Assembly: GCA_004376465.1 (NCBI GenBank)
Contig: SOJU01000189.1
Location: 1-32,075 of the forward strand
From: Anaerolineales bacterium
Lineage (GTDB): Bacteria > Chloroflexota > Anaerolineae > Anaerolineales > E44-bin32
DNA length: 32,075 nt
Reading direction: 5' to 3'
The notes beneath the pieces were generated by a model. The model searched no databases. It was not told the DNA's origin and saw nothing but the letters and a program-made list of their open reading frames with translations. Both the position numbers and the translations under genes were made by a program. Shown here piece after piece: positions 23,466-31,194 of the stretch (positions within the stretch are counted from its first letter, which is position 1; the number at the start of each line of letters is the position of its first letter).

Positions 23466-25076
23466 CTACTGCGGCGGGAGGGCGATTCTAGGGGAGGCTG
23501 GTGGCCGATAGCTATCGTTCCAAAGTCTTGCATAAGCATCTTGTTCACGGACCCAACGATCGTCGTCCCACCCCAATTCAGGCTGTGCAACGGTGCGCAC
23601 TCTATCTATTAGTGGCCAGCCGCCCTGGGGTAGGGTCAATCCCAGGCGGGCTCGCCGCATAAGCAGATCTTCGAGGTGAACAATTCCCTCGGCGCGTGCG
23701 GCCCAGCGCAATTCAGCCCAGAGGTAAGGGGATTCACCGACAGTCTCGAGTTCGCCATCTTCCGCGCAAGATATTATCTCAGGTGCATCATCCCCGTACC
23801 TGCCGAGTAGTCGTAGGCATACAGCGGGGTCAAAATCGCAAGACAGAGCGTAGTCACTGGGAGGTTGATTGAGCATACGCTGCGTGCGATCAGGGAGCTG
23901 CGCCCCGGAGAAATATCTGAGGATGGAACGCAGCGTATCATGTGCCATCACCCGGAAAGTTGTCAATTTACCCCCCGTGACTGTCACCAAACCTCGATCG
24001 TCCCAGATGACGTGTTCGCGCGATTCGCGCGACGGGTCAACCTTCCCTGTATCAACAACGGAGCGCACGCCGGCGAAGGTAGCTAGAAGGTCAGCAGAAC
24101 AGAGATCTACCTCGAAAACTCGACGGAGGCCCTCCATGAGATAGTCAATTTCTTCGATTTCCATGGTGGGTTCCATATCCAGTGAGTAGCGGTGTTCGAC
24201 GTCCGTCGTTCCGTAGAGCGTGACTCCTTCCCAGGGTAAGGCAAACATGGGACGACCGTCGCTAGGATGTAGAAAGCTTACTGCGCGAGTGAGAGGAAGT
24301 GCATGTTGAGGGAAGATCAGATGGCTGCCGCGCAGTTTTCGCAGGCGCGGTTTCTTGTCGATCATGGAGCGAACTGTGTCGGCCCAGGCGCCGGTAGCGT
24401 TAATGACTACCTTTGTCTGGATCTCCGCTGTGCGATCGTTGCCACTTGGCGAAACGTCCCGTAGTGCAATTCCACGTACCGATCCATTTCGCGTGCGCAA
24501 TACACCCTCAACTTGAGCATAATTAAGGGCTACTGCACCATCAGCGACGGCTTCGCGTATAATGCGCAACACCAATCGAGCATCATCTGTTTGTGCGTCA
24601 AAGTAGCGGTAACCGCCTTGCAGCCCCGCCGAGGCAAGTTGCGGGCAGAGTGACCGAAGACCCTCCGGACCGTAATGGAGGTGCCCCCACTGCAGGCCTA
24701 TGATGTCATAGAAGATCAATCCGGCGCCGAAGACCCATCCCGGGATGCGGTCATTAGCGTAATTGACAAGCAAGAAGCCCAGCGGGTTGACCAACCCCCT
24801 CCCTTGCTTGAGGAGCGCTTCCCGCTCTCTCACGGAATGATAAGTCAGGCGGAACTTGGCCTCGCGCAGGTAGCGAAAGCCGCCATGCACGAGTTTGGAG
24901 GAGCGGCTGGATGTGCCAGAAGAGAAATCCTTACCCTCCACGAGGAGAACCCGCAAACCCATCCGCGTCGCCTCGCGCAGTATCCCAGCACCGGTAATTC
25001 CTCCGCCTATTACAATGAGATCCCACGGTCCTTCGATGCGGGACCAAATCTCATCACGCCATCCGCGCACCCACAT
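23466..25076 (-). CDS. glpD: FAD-dependent glycerol-3-phosphate dehydrogenase
   Basis: A 536-residue flavoprotein of the GlpD/GlpA family, oxidising sn-glycerol-3-phosphate to dihydroxyacetone phosphate and passing electrons to quinone at the inner face of the membrane. Features are the FAD motif DLIVIGGGITGAGILREA (about 19-36), GTSSRSSKLVHGGFRYL with the substrate and flavin-binding Ser/His, VVINATGAWAD, and the LPWEGVTLYGTTDVEH block. FAGVRSVVD, VTVTGGKLTTFRVMA and the C-terminal helical domain complete the match. It lies 51 bases after the alkyl-DHAP-synthase-like gene on the same strand, so both are likely one operon. No strong ribosome site is visible. An aerobic GlpD is the best reading, and no glpF or glpK is in view. 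Confidence 0.93.
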   Translation of the reverse strand: MWVRGWRDEIWSRIEGPWDLIVIGGGITGAGILREATRMGLRVLLVEGKDFSSGTSSRSSKLVHGGFRYLREAKFRLTYHSVREREALLKQGRGLVNPLGFLLVNYANDRIPGWVFGAGLIFYDIIGLQWGHLHYGPEGLRSLCPQLASAGLQGGYRYFDAQTDDARLVLRIIREAVADGAVALNYAQVEGVLRTRNGSVRGIALRDVSPSGNDRTAEIQTKVVINATGAWADTVRSMIDKKPRLRKLRGSHLIFPQHALPLTRAVSFLHPSDGRPMFALPWEGVTLYGTTDVEHRYSLDMEPTMEIEEIDYLMEGLRRVFEVDLCSADLLATFAGVRSVVDTGKVDPSRESREHVIWDDRGLVTVTGGKLTTFRVMAHDTLRSILRYFSGAQLPDRTQRMLNQPPSDYALSCDFDPAVCLRLLGRYGDDAPEIISCAEDGELETVGESPYLWAELRWAARAEGIVHLEDLLMRRARLGLTLPQGGWPLIDRVRTVAQPELGWDDDRWVREQDAYARLWNDSYRPPASPRIALPPQ

Positions 25077-25127
25077 GTGGCTTTCAGGTTTCCTTTCTCA
25101 GTCGGGAATGCCTGTGGCGAAGGGCAC

Positions 25128-26726
25128 TTAAGAACATGGCCAGCCCTTCCCCGGGTTAAGGATTCCTTGGGGGTCGAGGGCCTTGCGTGCCCCTTCTAGA
25201 AGGCGCAGCCCGATCGTTCCCTTCTCGTCCTTCATATAGGTGAGATGGTCAATGCCAACACCGTGTTGGTGGCTGATGGTCCCGCCATTGGCAATGATCC
25301 TGACGGATGCGGCATGCTTGGCCGTGCGCCAGATATGCAGGGTCTGCTCAAGATCCACACCAATGGGGAAGATATAAGTGATGTAAAGGCTTGCGCCATC
25401 GGCGTAGATATGCGAGAGGTGAGAGAAGACAAGCGTGCGCGATCCTTCAGATTGGAAAGCCAGCTCAATCGATTGGATCACCTCGGCGCGCGCAGCGTCA
25501 ACTCCCCTCCACGGAAGAGCAGTTTCCAGCGTATCCAGGGCATATCCCTGATCCCAGAGCGTATTACGCAGGTAGGGGGTATAGAAACGTGATTTCTTCC
25601 ACTGGTGGCCGATCATCGTTCCGACGGGAAGGCCACCGCATCGCCGCAGGAGAGCGCTGACCTCCTGCCGGGCGCTGGAAACGAAGCCGTGAGTGCCGGT
25701 GATGCCATAAATCAACAACGTGCGGCCAACGCCATGTCCAAGGAGACGAAGGCCATAATCCGCGAACGTGATGAGCCTCTCCCGCCCGGCAAGAGCTAGC
25801 GTGGTCTCCGTCTCGAGCGGATCGCTCAAACGAGCCAGGGAGATCGGCGCATTTGCCTGGGCCAGGGAGCGCATTGCCTCCACGCCGCTTTCCCAATCGC
25901 GGAAGAACGCCCCGAAGAAAAGCTCCTCTTCGGGGAGAGGTCTCACCCGGACCTCGGCTTGAGTGATCACGCCGAGACGCCCTTCCGACCCGAGTATGAG
26001 CTGGCGCAGGTCAGGACCAGCCGCGCTGGCAGGCAGTGAACGTAGTTGGATTCTGCCTAAAGGGGTCTCCATCGTTCCGCCGGCGAACAAATCCTCGATT
26101 CGGCCGTAGCGGTAAGATTGCTGACCGCTGGAACGCGTGGCAATCCAACCCCCGAGCGTCGATAACTCCCAGGATTGCGGAAAATGGCCCAGTGTATAGC
26201 CATGTGGCTTGAGCTGCGCCTCGATTTCAGGACCGGTTACGCCTGCAGAGAAAGTGGCAAGGCGGCTTTCCTCGTCCAAGTTTAACAGCTGGTTCATATG
26301 TCTCATGTCAACGGTGAGAGATGGGCGATCTCCCGGCAGGGGGTTAATGTGCCCTACGACACTGGTGCCGCCGCCATAGGGAATCAAAGAGCAGCCAATG
26401 TCCTGAGCGAAACCAAGGATCTCCCTTACATCATCACCGGTCTCGGGGGTGGCGACCCCGTCCGGGAAGTTTTCGATTTTTCCAGATCGCAATGCGATCC
26501 AATCGGGCAAGCTCTGTCCGCGGGCGTGAAGCAGACGGGCTTTATCGTCAGTGGAAAATAGAGGGTGGTCTGGAAGACGGGAGGGAGGCACCGCATTGAG
26601 CGATGTCTGAAAATCCGCATCTGGGGTGTGCACGCCGGCGCCGAGAAGTTCCTCAAGATAGGCGCAGGCCGCGAGCGGTAGATGGTACGTTCTTTTCGTT
26701 TCTCCCCAGCCGTTCCAACGTTGCAT
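25128..26726 (-). CDS. FAD-binding oxidase, alkyldihydroxyacetonephosphate synthase-like
   Basis: A 532-residue VAO-type flavoprotein closest in pattern to alkylglycerone-phosphate synthase (AGPS), which replaces the acyl group of acyl-DHAP by a fatty alcohol to give the ether bond. Features are MQRWNGWGE at the start, FAD-binding IPYGGGTSVVG (115-125), and TGPEIEAQLKPHGYTLGHFPQS. STLGGWIATRSSGQQSYRYG (189-208), SHLSHIYADGASLYITYIF and GGTISHQHGVGIDH follow. In animal AGPS the last block has HHH; here it is HQH. ATG 26726 is preferred to GTG 26747 because it starts just before the family RWNGWG motif. A glycolate or lactate oxidase is the alternative, but these AGPS blocks argue against it. 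Confidence 0.85.
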   Translation of the reverse strand: MQRWNGWGETKRTYHLPLAACAYLEELLGAGVHTPDADFQTSLNAVPPSRLPDHPLFSTDDKARLLHARGQSLPDWIALRSGKIENFPDGVATPETGDDVREILGFAQDIGCSLIPYGGGTSVVGHINPLPGDRPSLTVDMRHMNQLLNLDEESRLATFSAGVTGPEIEAQLKPHGYTLGHFPQSWELSTLGGWIATRSSGQQSYRYGRIEDLFAGGTMETPLGRIQLRSLPASAAGPDLRQLILGSEGRLGVITQAEVRVRPLPEEELFFGAFFRDWESGVEAMRSLAQANAPISLARLSDPLETETTLALAGRERLITFADYGLRLLGHGVGRTLLIYGITGTHGFVSSARQEVSALLRRCGGLPVGTMIGHQWKKSRFYTPYLRNTLWDQGYALDTLETALPWRGVDAARAEVIQSIELAFQSEGSRTLVFSHLSHIYADGASLYITYIFPIGVDLEQTLHIWRTAKHAASVRIIANGGTISHQHGVGIDHLTYMKDEKGTIGLRLLEGARKALDPQGILNPGKGWPCS

Positions 26727-26841
26727 GGTGTTTATCTCATGGTTCACGTAAGTGCAGCGTGGTGAATATCCCTCGGTGACGCAAGGTATACGCTATCAGA
26801 CAGGTTTGTAGATGTATTATGCACCAGTCTGAGAAAGTTAT

Positions 26842-28065
26842 CTAGCGATCATCTAGCTTGTAAGCACTCAAGGTGAAGGCGAAGACTGATGTAGCGATGG
26901 ACAATACAGCGCAGAGGCGAAAAAGCGAGGCCAGCGGGAAGGAGACCAGGAACAAGAAAGCAAGAGGAGGCCCGAGTGCGCTGCCCAGGTCGCCGAAAGT
27001 GAAGATTCTGCTGAGCGTGCGCCCCGACAGACTTAGCGGGGTGCTGTCGCCCACATATGCGGTTATAAGCACCTGAACGCCGCTGGCCGTCAGGGCAGAA
27101 AGCAGCACTCCGAAGAACGCCAGCGGCAAGAAAGGGGATCCCATAAACCACAGCCCGCCGCCACCGACAACAAGAGCGGCCCCGATGATAACCCAACGCC
27201 GGCCATGGATGCGGTCGGAGAGGAATCCGACGACGGGAGCACCCAACATACTAAATGCGGTGCGCAAAGCGACGAGTGTCCCGGTGAGCGTTGCGATGGG
27301 GAAGAAGAGATCGAGGACGTGTATGCCTTCACCCGCGAAACCGGAGAGCCACAGGATAGATGTCGCCGCGATTACGCCGGCGTAGATGAAGCGCACTGTG
27401 AAGATGGGAAGGGCAGAGACAAGGACGACGCGCCAGCGAAAAACATTGTTCTCACCCCGCTCGCCGCGCCGCGTATCGACATGTGCTGAAGCGGTCTCCG
27501 GGAGGAGAAACAACCACATGAACGCTGCACCCGCGGTGAGGCCCGCACTGAGGAATAAACCGCCGCGGTAACCGAGAAGGTCGGTGAAGATCCCGCCCAG
27601 GAAGGCTGAAAGGCCGATGCCAAGGAAGAACCACATTTGATAGCGGCCGCTCAGGCGCCCGCGGGTTTCGCTGTTGGACAGGTCAAGCACGATCGCCTGC
27701 CCGCCGATCCACAGACCAGACCAAGCTGCGCCCCACAGTATCCGCCCTGCGAGCATCACCCAGAATCCGTGTCCGAGTGCATACGTCAGCGTGGAGAGGG
27801 CGCCGATGGCGAGGGATCCGATCATCAGGGGCCTGCGTGGGAAACGGTCGATCAAACCGCCCGCAGGTATGTTGAAGAAGATGCGCGCCAGCCGGTTTGC
27901 CCCCAGCAAGATCCCCACCTGCGCAAAGGGAACAGCCGCCTGAAGGGCGACTTGTGGGTCGGGGAGAACAGTATAGAGCGTACTGTCGCCTAAAAGGGAG
28001 ACGGCTGTGCCGATGCCAAGGATAGTCAACACCCGGCGCGGTGATGAGTTCATTCTCGCTTTCAT
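26842..28065 (-). CDS. Major facilitator superfamily transporter
   Basis: A 407-residue integral membrane protein with about 12 hydrophobic segments. The MFS signature in the loop between helices 2 and 3 is AGGLIDRFPRRPLMIGS (about 68-84), and a related FLSDRIHGRRWVIIG lies between helices 8 and 9. The central cytoplasmic loop (HVDTRRGERGENNVFRW) is charged. It is probably a proton-driven exporter or importer of small molecules; the substrate cannot be predicted. It lies 115 bases upstream of the AGPS-like gene on the same strand and could belong to that operon. It is divergent from the ccdA-like gene. Confidence 0.88.
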   Translation of the reverse strand: MKARMNSSPRRVLTILGIGTAVSLLGDSTLYTVLPDPQVALQAAVPFAQVGILLGANRLARIFFNIPAGGLIDRFPRRPLMIGSLAIGALSTLTYALGHGFWVMLAGRILWGAAWSGLWIGGQAIVLDLSNSETRGRLSGRYQMWFFLGIGLSAFLGGIFTDLLGYRGGLFLSAGLTAGAAFMWLFLLPETASAHVDTRRGERGENNVFRWRVVLVSALPIFTVRFIYAGVIAATSILWLSGFAGEGIHVLDLFFPIATLTGTLVALRTAFSMLGAPVVGFLSDRIHGRRWVIIGAALVVGGGGLWFMGSPFLPLAFFGVLLSALTASGVQVLITAYVGDSTPLSLSGRTLSRIFTFGDLGSALGPPLAFLFLVSFPLASLFRLCAVLSIATSVFAFTLSAYKLDDR

Positions 28066-28405
28066 ACCCTGGGGGTCAGGAGATGGTGCATGAGGAATGA
28101 GTGTCGTGATTTTGTCATGACGGAAATCCGGAGTCTAAAGCTCCTCAAAAGCGGCTTGGACTGTGGGTGAATGCTATAGAAGGGCTGTTGCACTGTCAAG
28201 TGAGGGTGTTGTGTGCGGGGTCTTCGCATACCCGTGCGTTTGCCCGGGAGTGGCTCACCGCGAAAGATTTTTGGGTAACTCCCTGGTTTTGAATGTAAAC
28301 CAAAACAGAGAAGGGAGTCGGTAAGAACGGCGCTATCCGGTCCATCTAAGGGACAAGCCGCAGGTTGATTTTGCCTGTGAAGCACGCTTGTATCTTGGAG
28401 GCTTT
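28066..28405. other. Divergent intergenic region, MFS / CcdA
   Basis: A 340-base region holding the promoters of both divergent genes. TGCTATAGA at 28172-28180 is a weak extended -10 for the + strand, about 220 bases before ccdA. An imperfect inverted repeat lies at 28278-28318. No gene is recognised. Confidence 0.35.
28278..28318 (+). repeat. Imperfect inverted repeat upstream of ccdA
   Basis: ACTCCCT (28278-28284) pairs with AGGGAGT (28312-28318), and GTTTTG (28286-28291) with CAAAAC (28301-28306), separated by an asymmetric internal loop. It could be an operator or an RNA hairpin in the ccdA leader; it matches no riboswitch I know. Confidence 0.35.
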
Positions 28406-29128
28406 ATGGATGCACCCAACGTGACGGTTGGCCTGGCGTTATTGGCCGGTCTGGCATCGTTTCTATCTCCCTGCGTATTGGCGCTTGTGCCGGCTTACGT
28501 CGGCTATCTTGGCAGCCGGACGGTTCGAGCGGATGGCACGGTGGTTGAGAATCGTGGTCTGACGTTCGCTCACGGCCTGGCTTTCGTGCTCGGATTCAGC
28601 TTTGTCTTCGTATTGCTGGGTGTGGCCGCTGCCGCTCTCGGCGGGGTACTCTTCGGAATCCGCCTGCGGATTGCACGCATCGGTGGCGTAGTCGTGATCC
28701 TCTTCGGTTTACATACGCTCAGGGTGATTAATATCCCCTTTCTGAACTACGACACCCGGCATCAGTACGCGCCGAGAAAAGGCTCTGGTTTCCTATCGTC
28801 GGCGTTGATGGGCGTCTTTTTCTCGGCGGGCTGGGCGCCTTGCGTGGGCCCGGTGTTGGGAGCTGTCCTGACGTTAGCGCTGAACGGCGGCGATGTCACC
28901 CAGGGCGTGATCCTGCTCAGCGCCTATTCCCTTGGGTTAGCCATTCCCTTCCTTCTGGCTGCGATCGGCGTCGGTCGGGTTGCGGATTTGATGAAGCGCC
29001 ACAGTCGGGCGATTCAGATTATGTCGTATGTGACGGGTGTCGTGCTGGTAATCGTGGGTGTGATGCTGCTGACCGGGACGTTGGAGCGCTTAGCACGCTT
29101 TGGGTTCTTCGTGAATTTCGGGATATGA
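28406..29128 (+). CDS. ccdA: Cytochrome c biogenesis protein CcdA (DsbD transmembrane domain)
   Basis: A 240-residue membrane protein with about six transmembrane helices. It has the two redox cysteines of the CcdA/DsbD-beta family: C23 in FLSPCVLALVPAYVGY and C145 in GWAPCVGPVLGA. It carries electrons from cytoplasmic thioredoxin across the membrane to an extracytoplasmic thioredoxin-like protein. The ATG at 28406 follows GGAG with 5-base spacing; the TTG at 28388 is less likely. Eight bases downstream starts a TlpA/ResA-like thioredoxin, the expected partner, so the two form an operon for thiol reduction, heme-protein maturation or repair. Confidence 0.93.
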   Translation: MDAPNVTVGLALLAGLASFLSPCVLALVPAYVGYLGSRTVRADGTVVENRGLTFAHGLAFVLGFSFVFVLLGVAAAALGGVLFGIRLRIARIGGVVVILFGLHTLRVINIPFLNYDTRHQYAPRKGSGFLSSALMGVFFSAGWAPCVGPVLGAVLTLALNGGDVTQGVILLSAYSLGLAIPFLLAAIGVGRVADLMKRHSRAIQIMSYVTGVVLVIVGVMLLTGTLERLARFGFFVNFGI

Positions 29129-29136
29129 GGTGAACT

Positions 29137-29712
29137 ATGGCGGACCAGGAAGAATCTCCGTCGAATCGCAAATGGATCATCGCTGTCGCAGTGCTCTTGG
29201 GTGTAACCCTTTCGGTTGCCGGCGGGCGCGCTCTTGTCGGGCGCAGCGAGGAAGAGCAAGTGACTGCTCAGGGCATGCAGATTGCGCCAGTGGGGGGAGC
29301 ATTGGCTCCAGATTTCACGCTGGTAAATCTAGAGGGTGAAAACGTCAGCCTAAGCGACTTTAAGGGTCAACCTGTGCTGATCAATCTGTGGGCAATCTGG
29401 TGCGGACCCTGTCGAATCGAGATGCCAACCATCCAGTCCCGTTTTGAGAAATATCGGGATGAAGGATTTATTGTGCTTGCGGTGAACTTCGATGAACAAA
29501 AAGCGGACGTGCAAGCTTTCGGGGACGAATTCGGGCTGACTTTCCAAATGCTTCTCGACCCGGGAGCGAAGGTACAGAAGCTGTACCGCACTCGTAGTTA
29601 TCCCACCTCCTTTTTTGTGGATCGTAAGGGGGTTATCCAGGCGCAGCACATTGGCGTGATGACCGAGGGGAACCTGGACGGTAACTTGGCGCAAATCGGG
29701 TTGGGAAATTAA
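29137..29712 (+). CDS. Membrane-anchored thioredoxin-like protein (TlpA/ResA type)
   Basis: A 191-residue protein. A single N-terminal hydrophobic anchor (WIIAVAVLLGVTLSVAGG, about 13-30) is followed by an extracytoplasmic thioredoxin fold. The redox motif is WCGPC with C89 and C92, and cis-Pro lies in RSYPTSFFVD. APDFTLVNLEGENVSLSDFKG is the usual AhpC/TlpA-type lead-in. It would receive electrons from CcdA and reduce disulfides, for example in apocytochrome c. GAGGTGAACT ahead of the ATG is a good ribosome site. It is followed 132 bases later by the DUF3179 lipoprotein, which has its own ribosome site and conserved cysteines that could be a client. Confidence 0.92.
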   Translation: MADQEESPSNRKWIIAVAVLLGVTLSVAGGRALVGRSEEEQVTAQGMQIAPVGGALAPDFTLVNLEGENVSLSDFKGQPVLINLWAIWCGPCRIEMPTIQSRFEKYRDEGFIVLAVNFDEQKADVQAFGDEFGLTFQMLLDPGAKVQKLYRTRSYPTSFFVDRKGVIQAQHIGVMTEGNLDGNLAQIGLGN

Positions 29713-29844
29713 AAGGTGGCTGCGCACGAGCGAAGGACTGTACCTTGTCATCCTTAAGACCGAGGCGTCGAAGGTTTCTTGTTAAGTACGACAGACGCGG
29801 GTTGTAAGCAAACGTCTGGATTAGTGATAAGGAGTCGACCGAAA

Positions 29845-31089
29845 ATGATAAAAAAACGGAAGTTAAGACCCATGCTCTTTCTAGGATTTCTCTCAATTGT
29901 AGTCGCTGCGTGTGCGCCTCTGGCTGCACAGAACCCGGTGGGGAGCCCAACGGCGGAGGATCCTGCTGACGATGTACCTGAAGCAGCGGCCTCGCCTACG
30001 CATGCAGACGAAACGCAGGAGAGCGGCGATCCATTCGCGGGTGTAAATATATCCTTCAGCCAGACGTTCTGGCTTGGACGGACGAATTTCTACAAGCACA
30101 GCGTTGACCTGAGCGAAATTTTCACCGGCAACCCCATCCCCGACGCGATTCCAGCGATCGACAATCCCGTTTTCGAAAGTGTCGAAGATGCGGATGTGTG
30201 GCTGGGTGAGGATTGGCCGGTGATGCTTTTTGAGCTCGACGGCGATGTGCGCGCTTACCCGCTGGCGATCTTGATCTGGCATGAGATCGTCAATGATGTG
30301 GTCGCTGGCGAACCGGTGGCTGTAACCTTTTGCCCTCTGTGCAATGCGACAATCGCCTTCCGGCGCACCCTCGATGACGGGCAGGTGCTGGACTTTGGGA
30401 CGAGCGGAAATCTGCGCAATTCGGATTTGGTCATGTACGATCGGCAGACGTTCTCCTGGTGGCAGCAGTTCACAGGGGAGGCCATCGTCGGCGATTTGAC
30501 GGGCACGGTGCTCGATTTTCTCCCGTCACAAATCATCGCCTGGTCCGATTTCAAGGAAGCCCATCCTGACGGCAAGGTTCTCTCGCGTGACACAGGTGCT
30601 GTTCGTGACTACGGGGTGAATCCTTACGCCGGGTACGACAGCGTCAATAGCAGCCCGTTTTTCCCCGTGGAAGGTGATGATGAACGCCTCCTGCCGATGG
30701 AGCGAGTGGTTGCGGTTGAGTTTGGCGAGATCACGATTGCCTATCCGTTCACGCTGCTTGAGGGTGTACGGGTTGTGAACGATGAAATCGAAGGACGAAC
30801 GATCGTCATTCTCTGGCAAGCGGGCACGGTTTCTGCCTTCGGCAACAACGGACCGGACACCGGCTCGACAGGCGTATTCAGCCGCGAGGTTGATGGGCGG
30901 GTCCTAACCTTCGTCGCAAAGACGGATGGTTTTGAAGATGAGGAAACAGGCACGCGCTGGAACCTACTTGGCCATGCCGTCGCTGGACCCCTGGAGGGCG
31001 CCCAGCTTGAGCGGATTGTCTCGGGCGAGCACTTCTGGTTTTCCTGGGTGGCGTTCAAGCCGGCTACGGAGGTGTGGTCAGCACCATAA
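29845..31089 (+). CDS. DUF3179 family lipoprotein
   Basis: A 414-residue exported protein of the DUF3179 family. The signal peptide MIKKRKLRPMLFLGFLSIVVAAC ends in a lipobox (C23) and a Pro/Ser/Thr-rich linker follows. The conserved domain includes GDVRAYPLAILIWHEIVND, TFCPLCNATIAF with C163 and C166, FGTSGNLRNSDLVMYDR and SWWQQFTGEAIVG. In the second half, TRWNLLGHAVAGPL and FWFSWVAFKP continue the match. The family function is unknown; the invariant CPLC with His and Trp suggests metal or redox chemistry (inference). The ATG at 29845 follows AAGGAG by 10 bases; the frame is open to 29779, but that part looks unrelated. A strong terminator follows. Confidence 0.88.
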   Translation: MIKKRKLRPMLFLGFLSIVVAACAPLAAQNPVGSPTAEDPADDVPEAAASPTHADETQESGDPFAGVNISFSQTFWLGRTNFYKHSVDLSEIFTGNPIPDAIPAIDNPVFESVEDADVWLGEDWPVMLFELDGDVRAYPLAILIWHEIVNDVVAGEPVAVTFCPLCNATIAFRRTLDDGQVLDFGTSGNLRNSDLVMYDRQTFSWWQQFTGEAIVGDLTGTVLDFLPSQIIAWSDFKEAHPDGKVLSRDTGAVRDYGVNPYAGYDSVNSSPFFPVEGDDERLLPMERVVAVEFGEITIAYPFTLLEGVRVVNDEIEGRTIVILWQAGTVSAFGNNGPDTGSTGVFSREVDGRVLTFVAKTDGFEDEETGTRWNLLGHAVAGPLEGAQLERIVSGEHFWFSWVAFKPATEVWSAP

Positions 31090-31137
31090 ATCTATGGTTT
31101 CCAGCCATATAACATCGACAGCGTTGCCATTAAATGA

Positions 31138-31180
31138 AACCTGCGGGAGGTTGATTTAACCCTCCCGCAGGTTACTTTTT
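31138..31180. terminator. Strong terminator between convergent genes
   Basis: AACCTGCGGGAGG (31138-31150) pairs perfectly over 13 bp with CCTCCCGCAGGTT (31161-31173) around a 10-base loop, followed by AC and TTTTT. It ends the DUF3179 gene and lies 15 bases past the stop of the convergent repeat-protein gene. Confidence 0.9.
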
Positions 31181-31194
31181 ACTACGGAGGGGAA

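Noticed and set aside
25564-25896. 110-residue - strand ORF within the AGPS-like gene
   Set aside because: A shifted frame of a gene whose own frame is intact; not a frameshift.
29747-29777. Second copy of the inverted-repeat element
   Set aside because: Only a loose similarity to one arm and no matching inverted partner; mentioned but not annotated.
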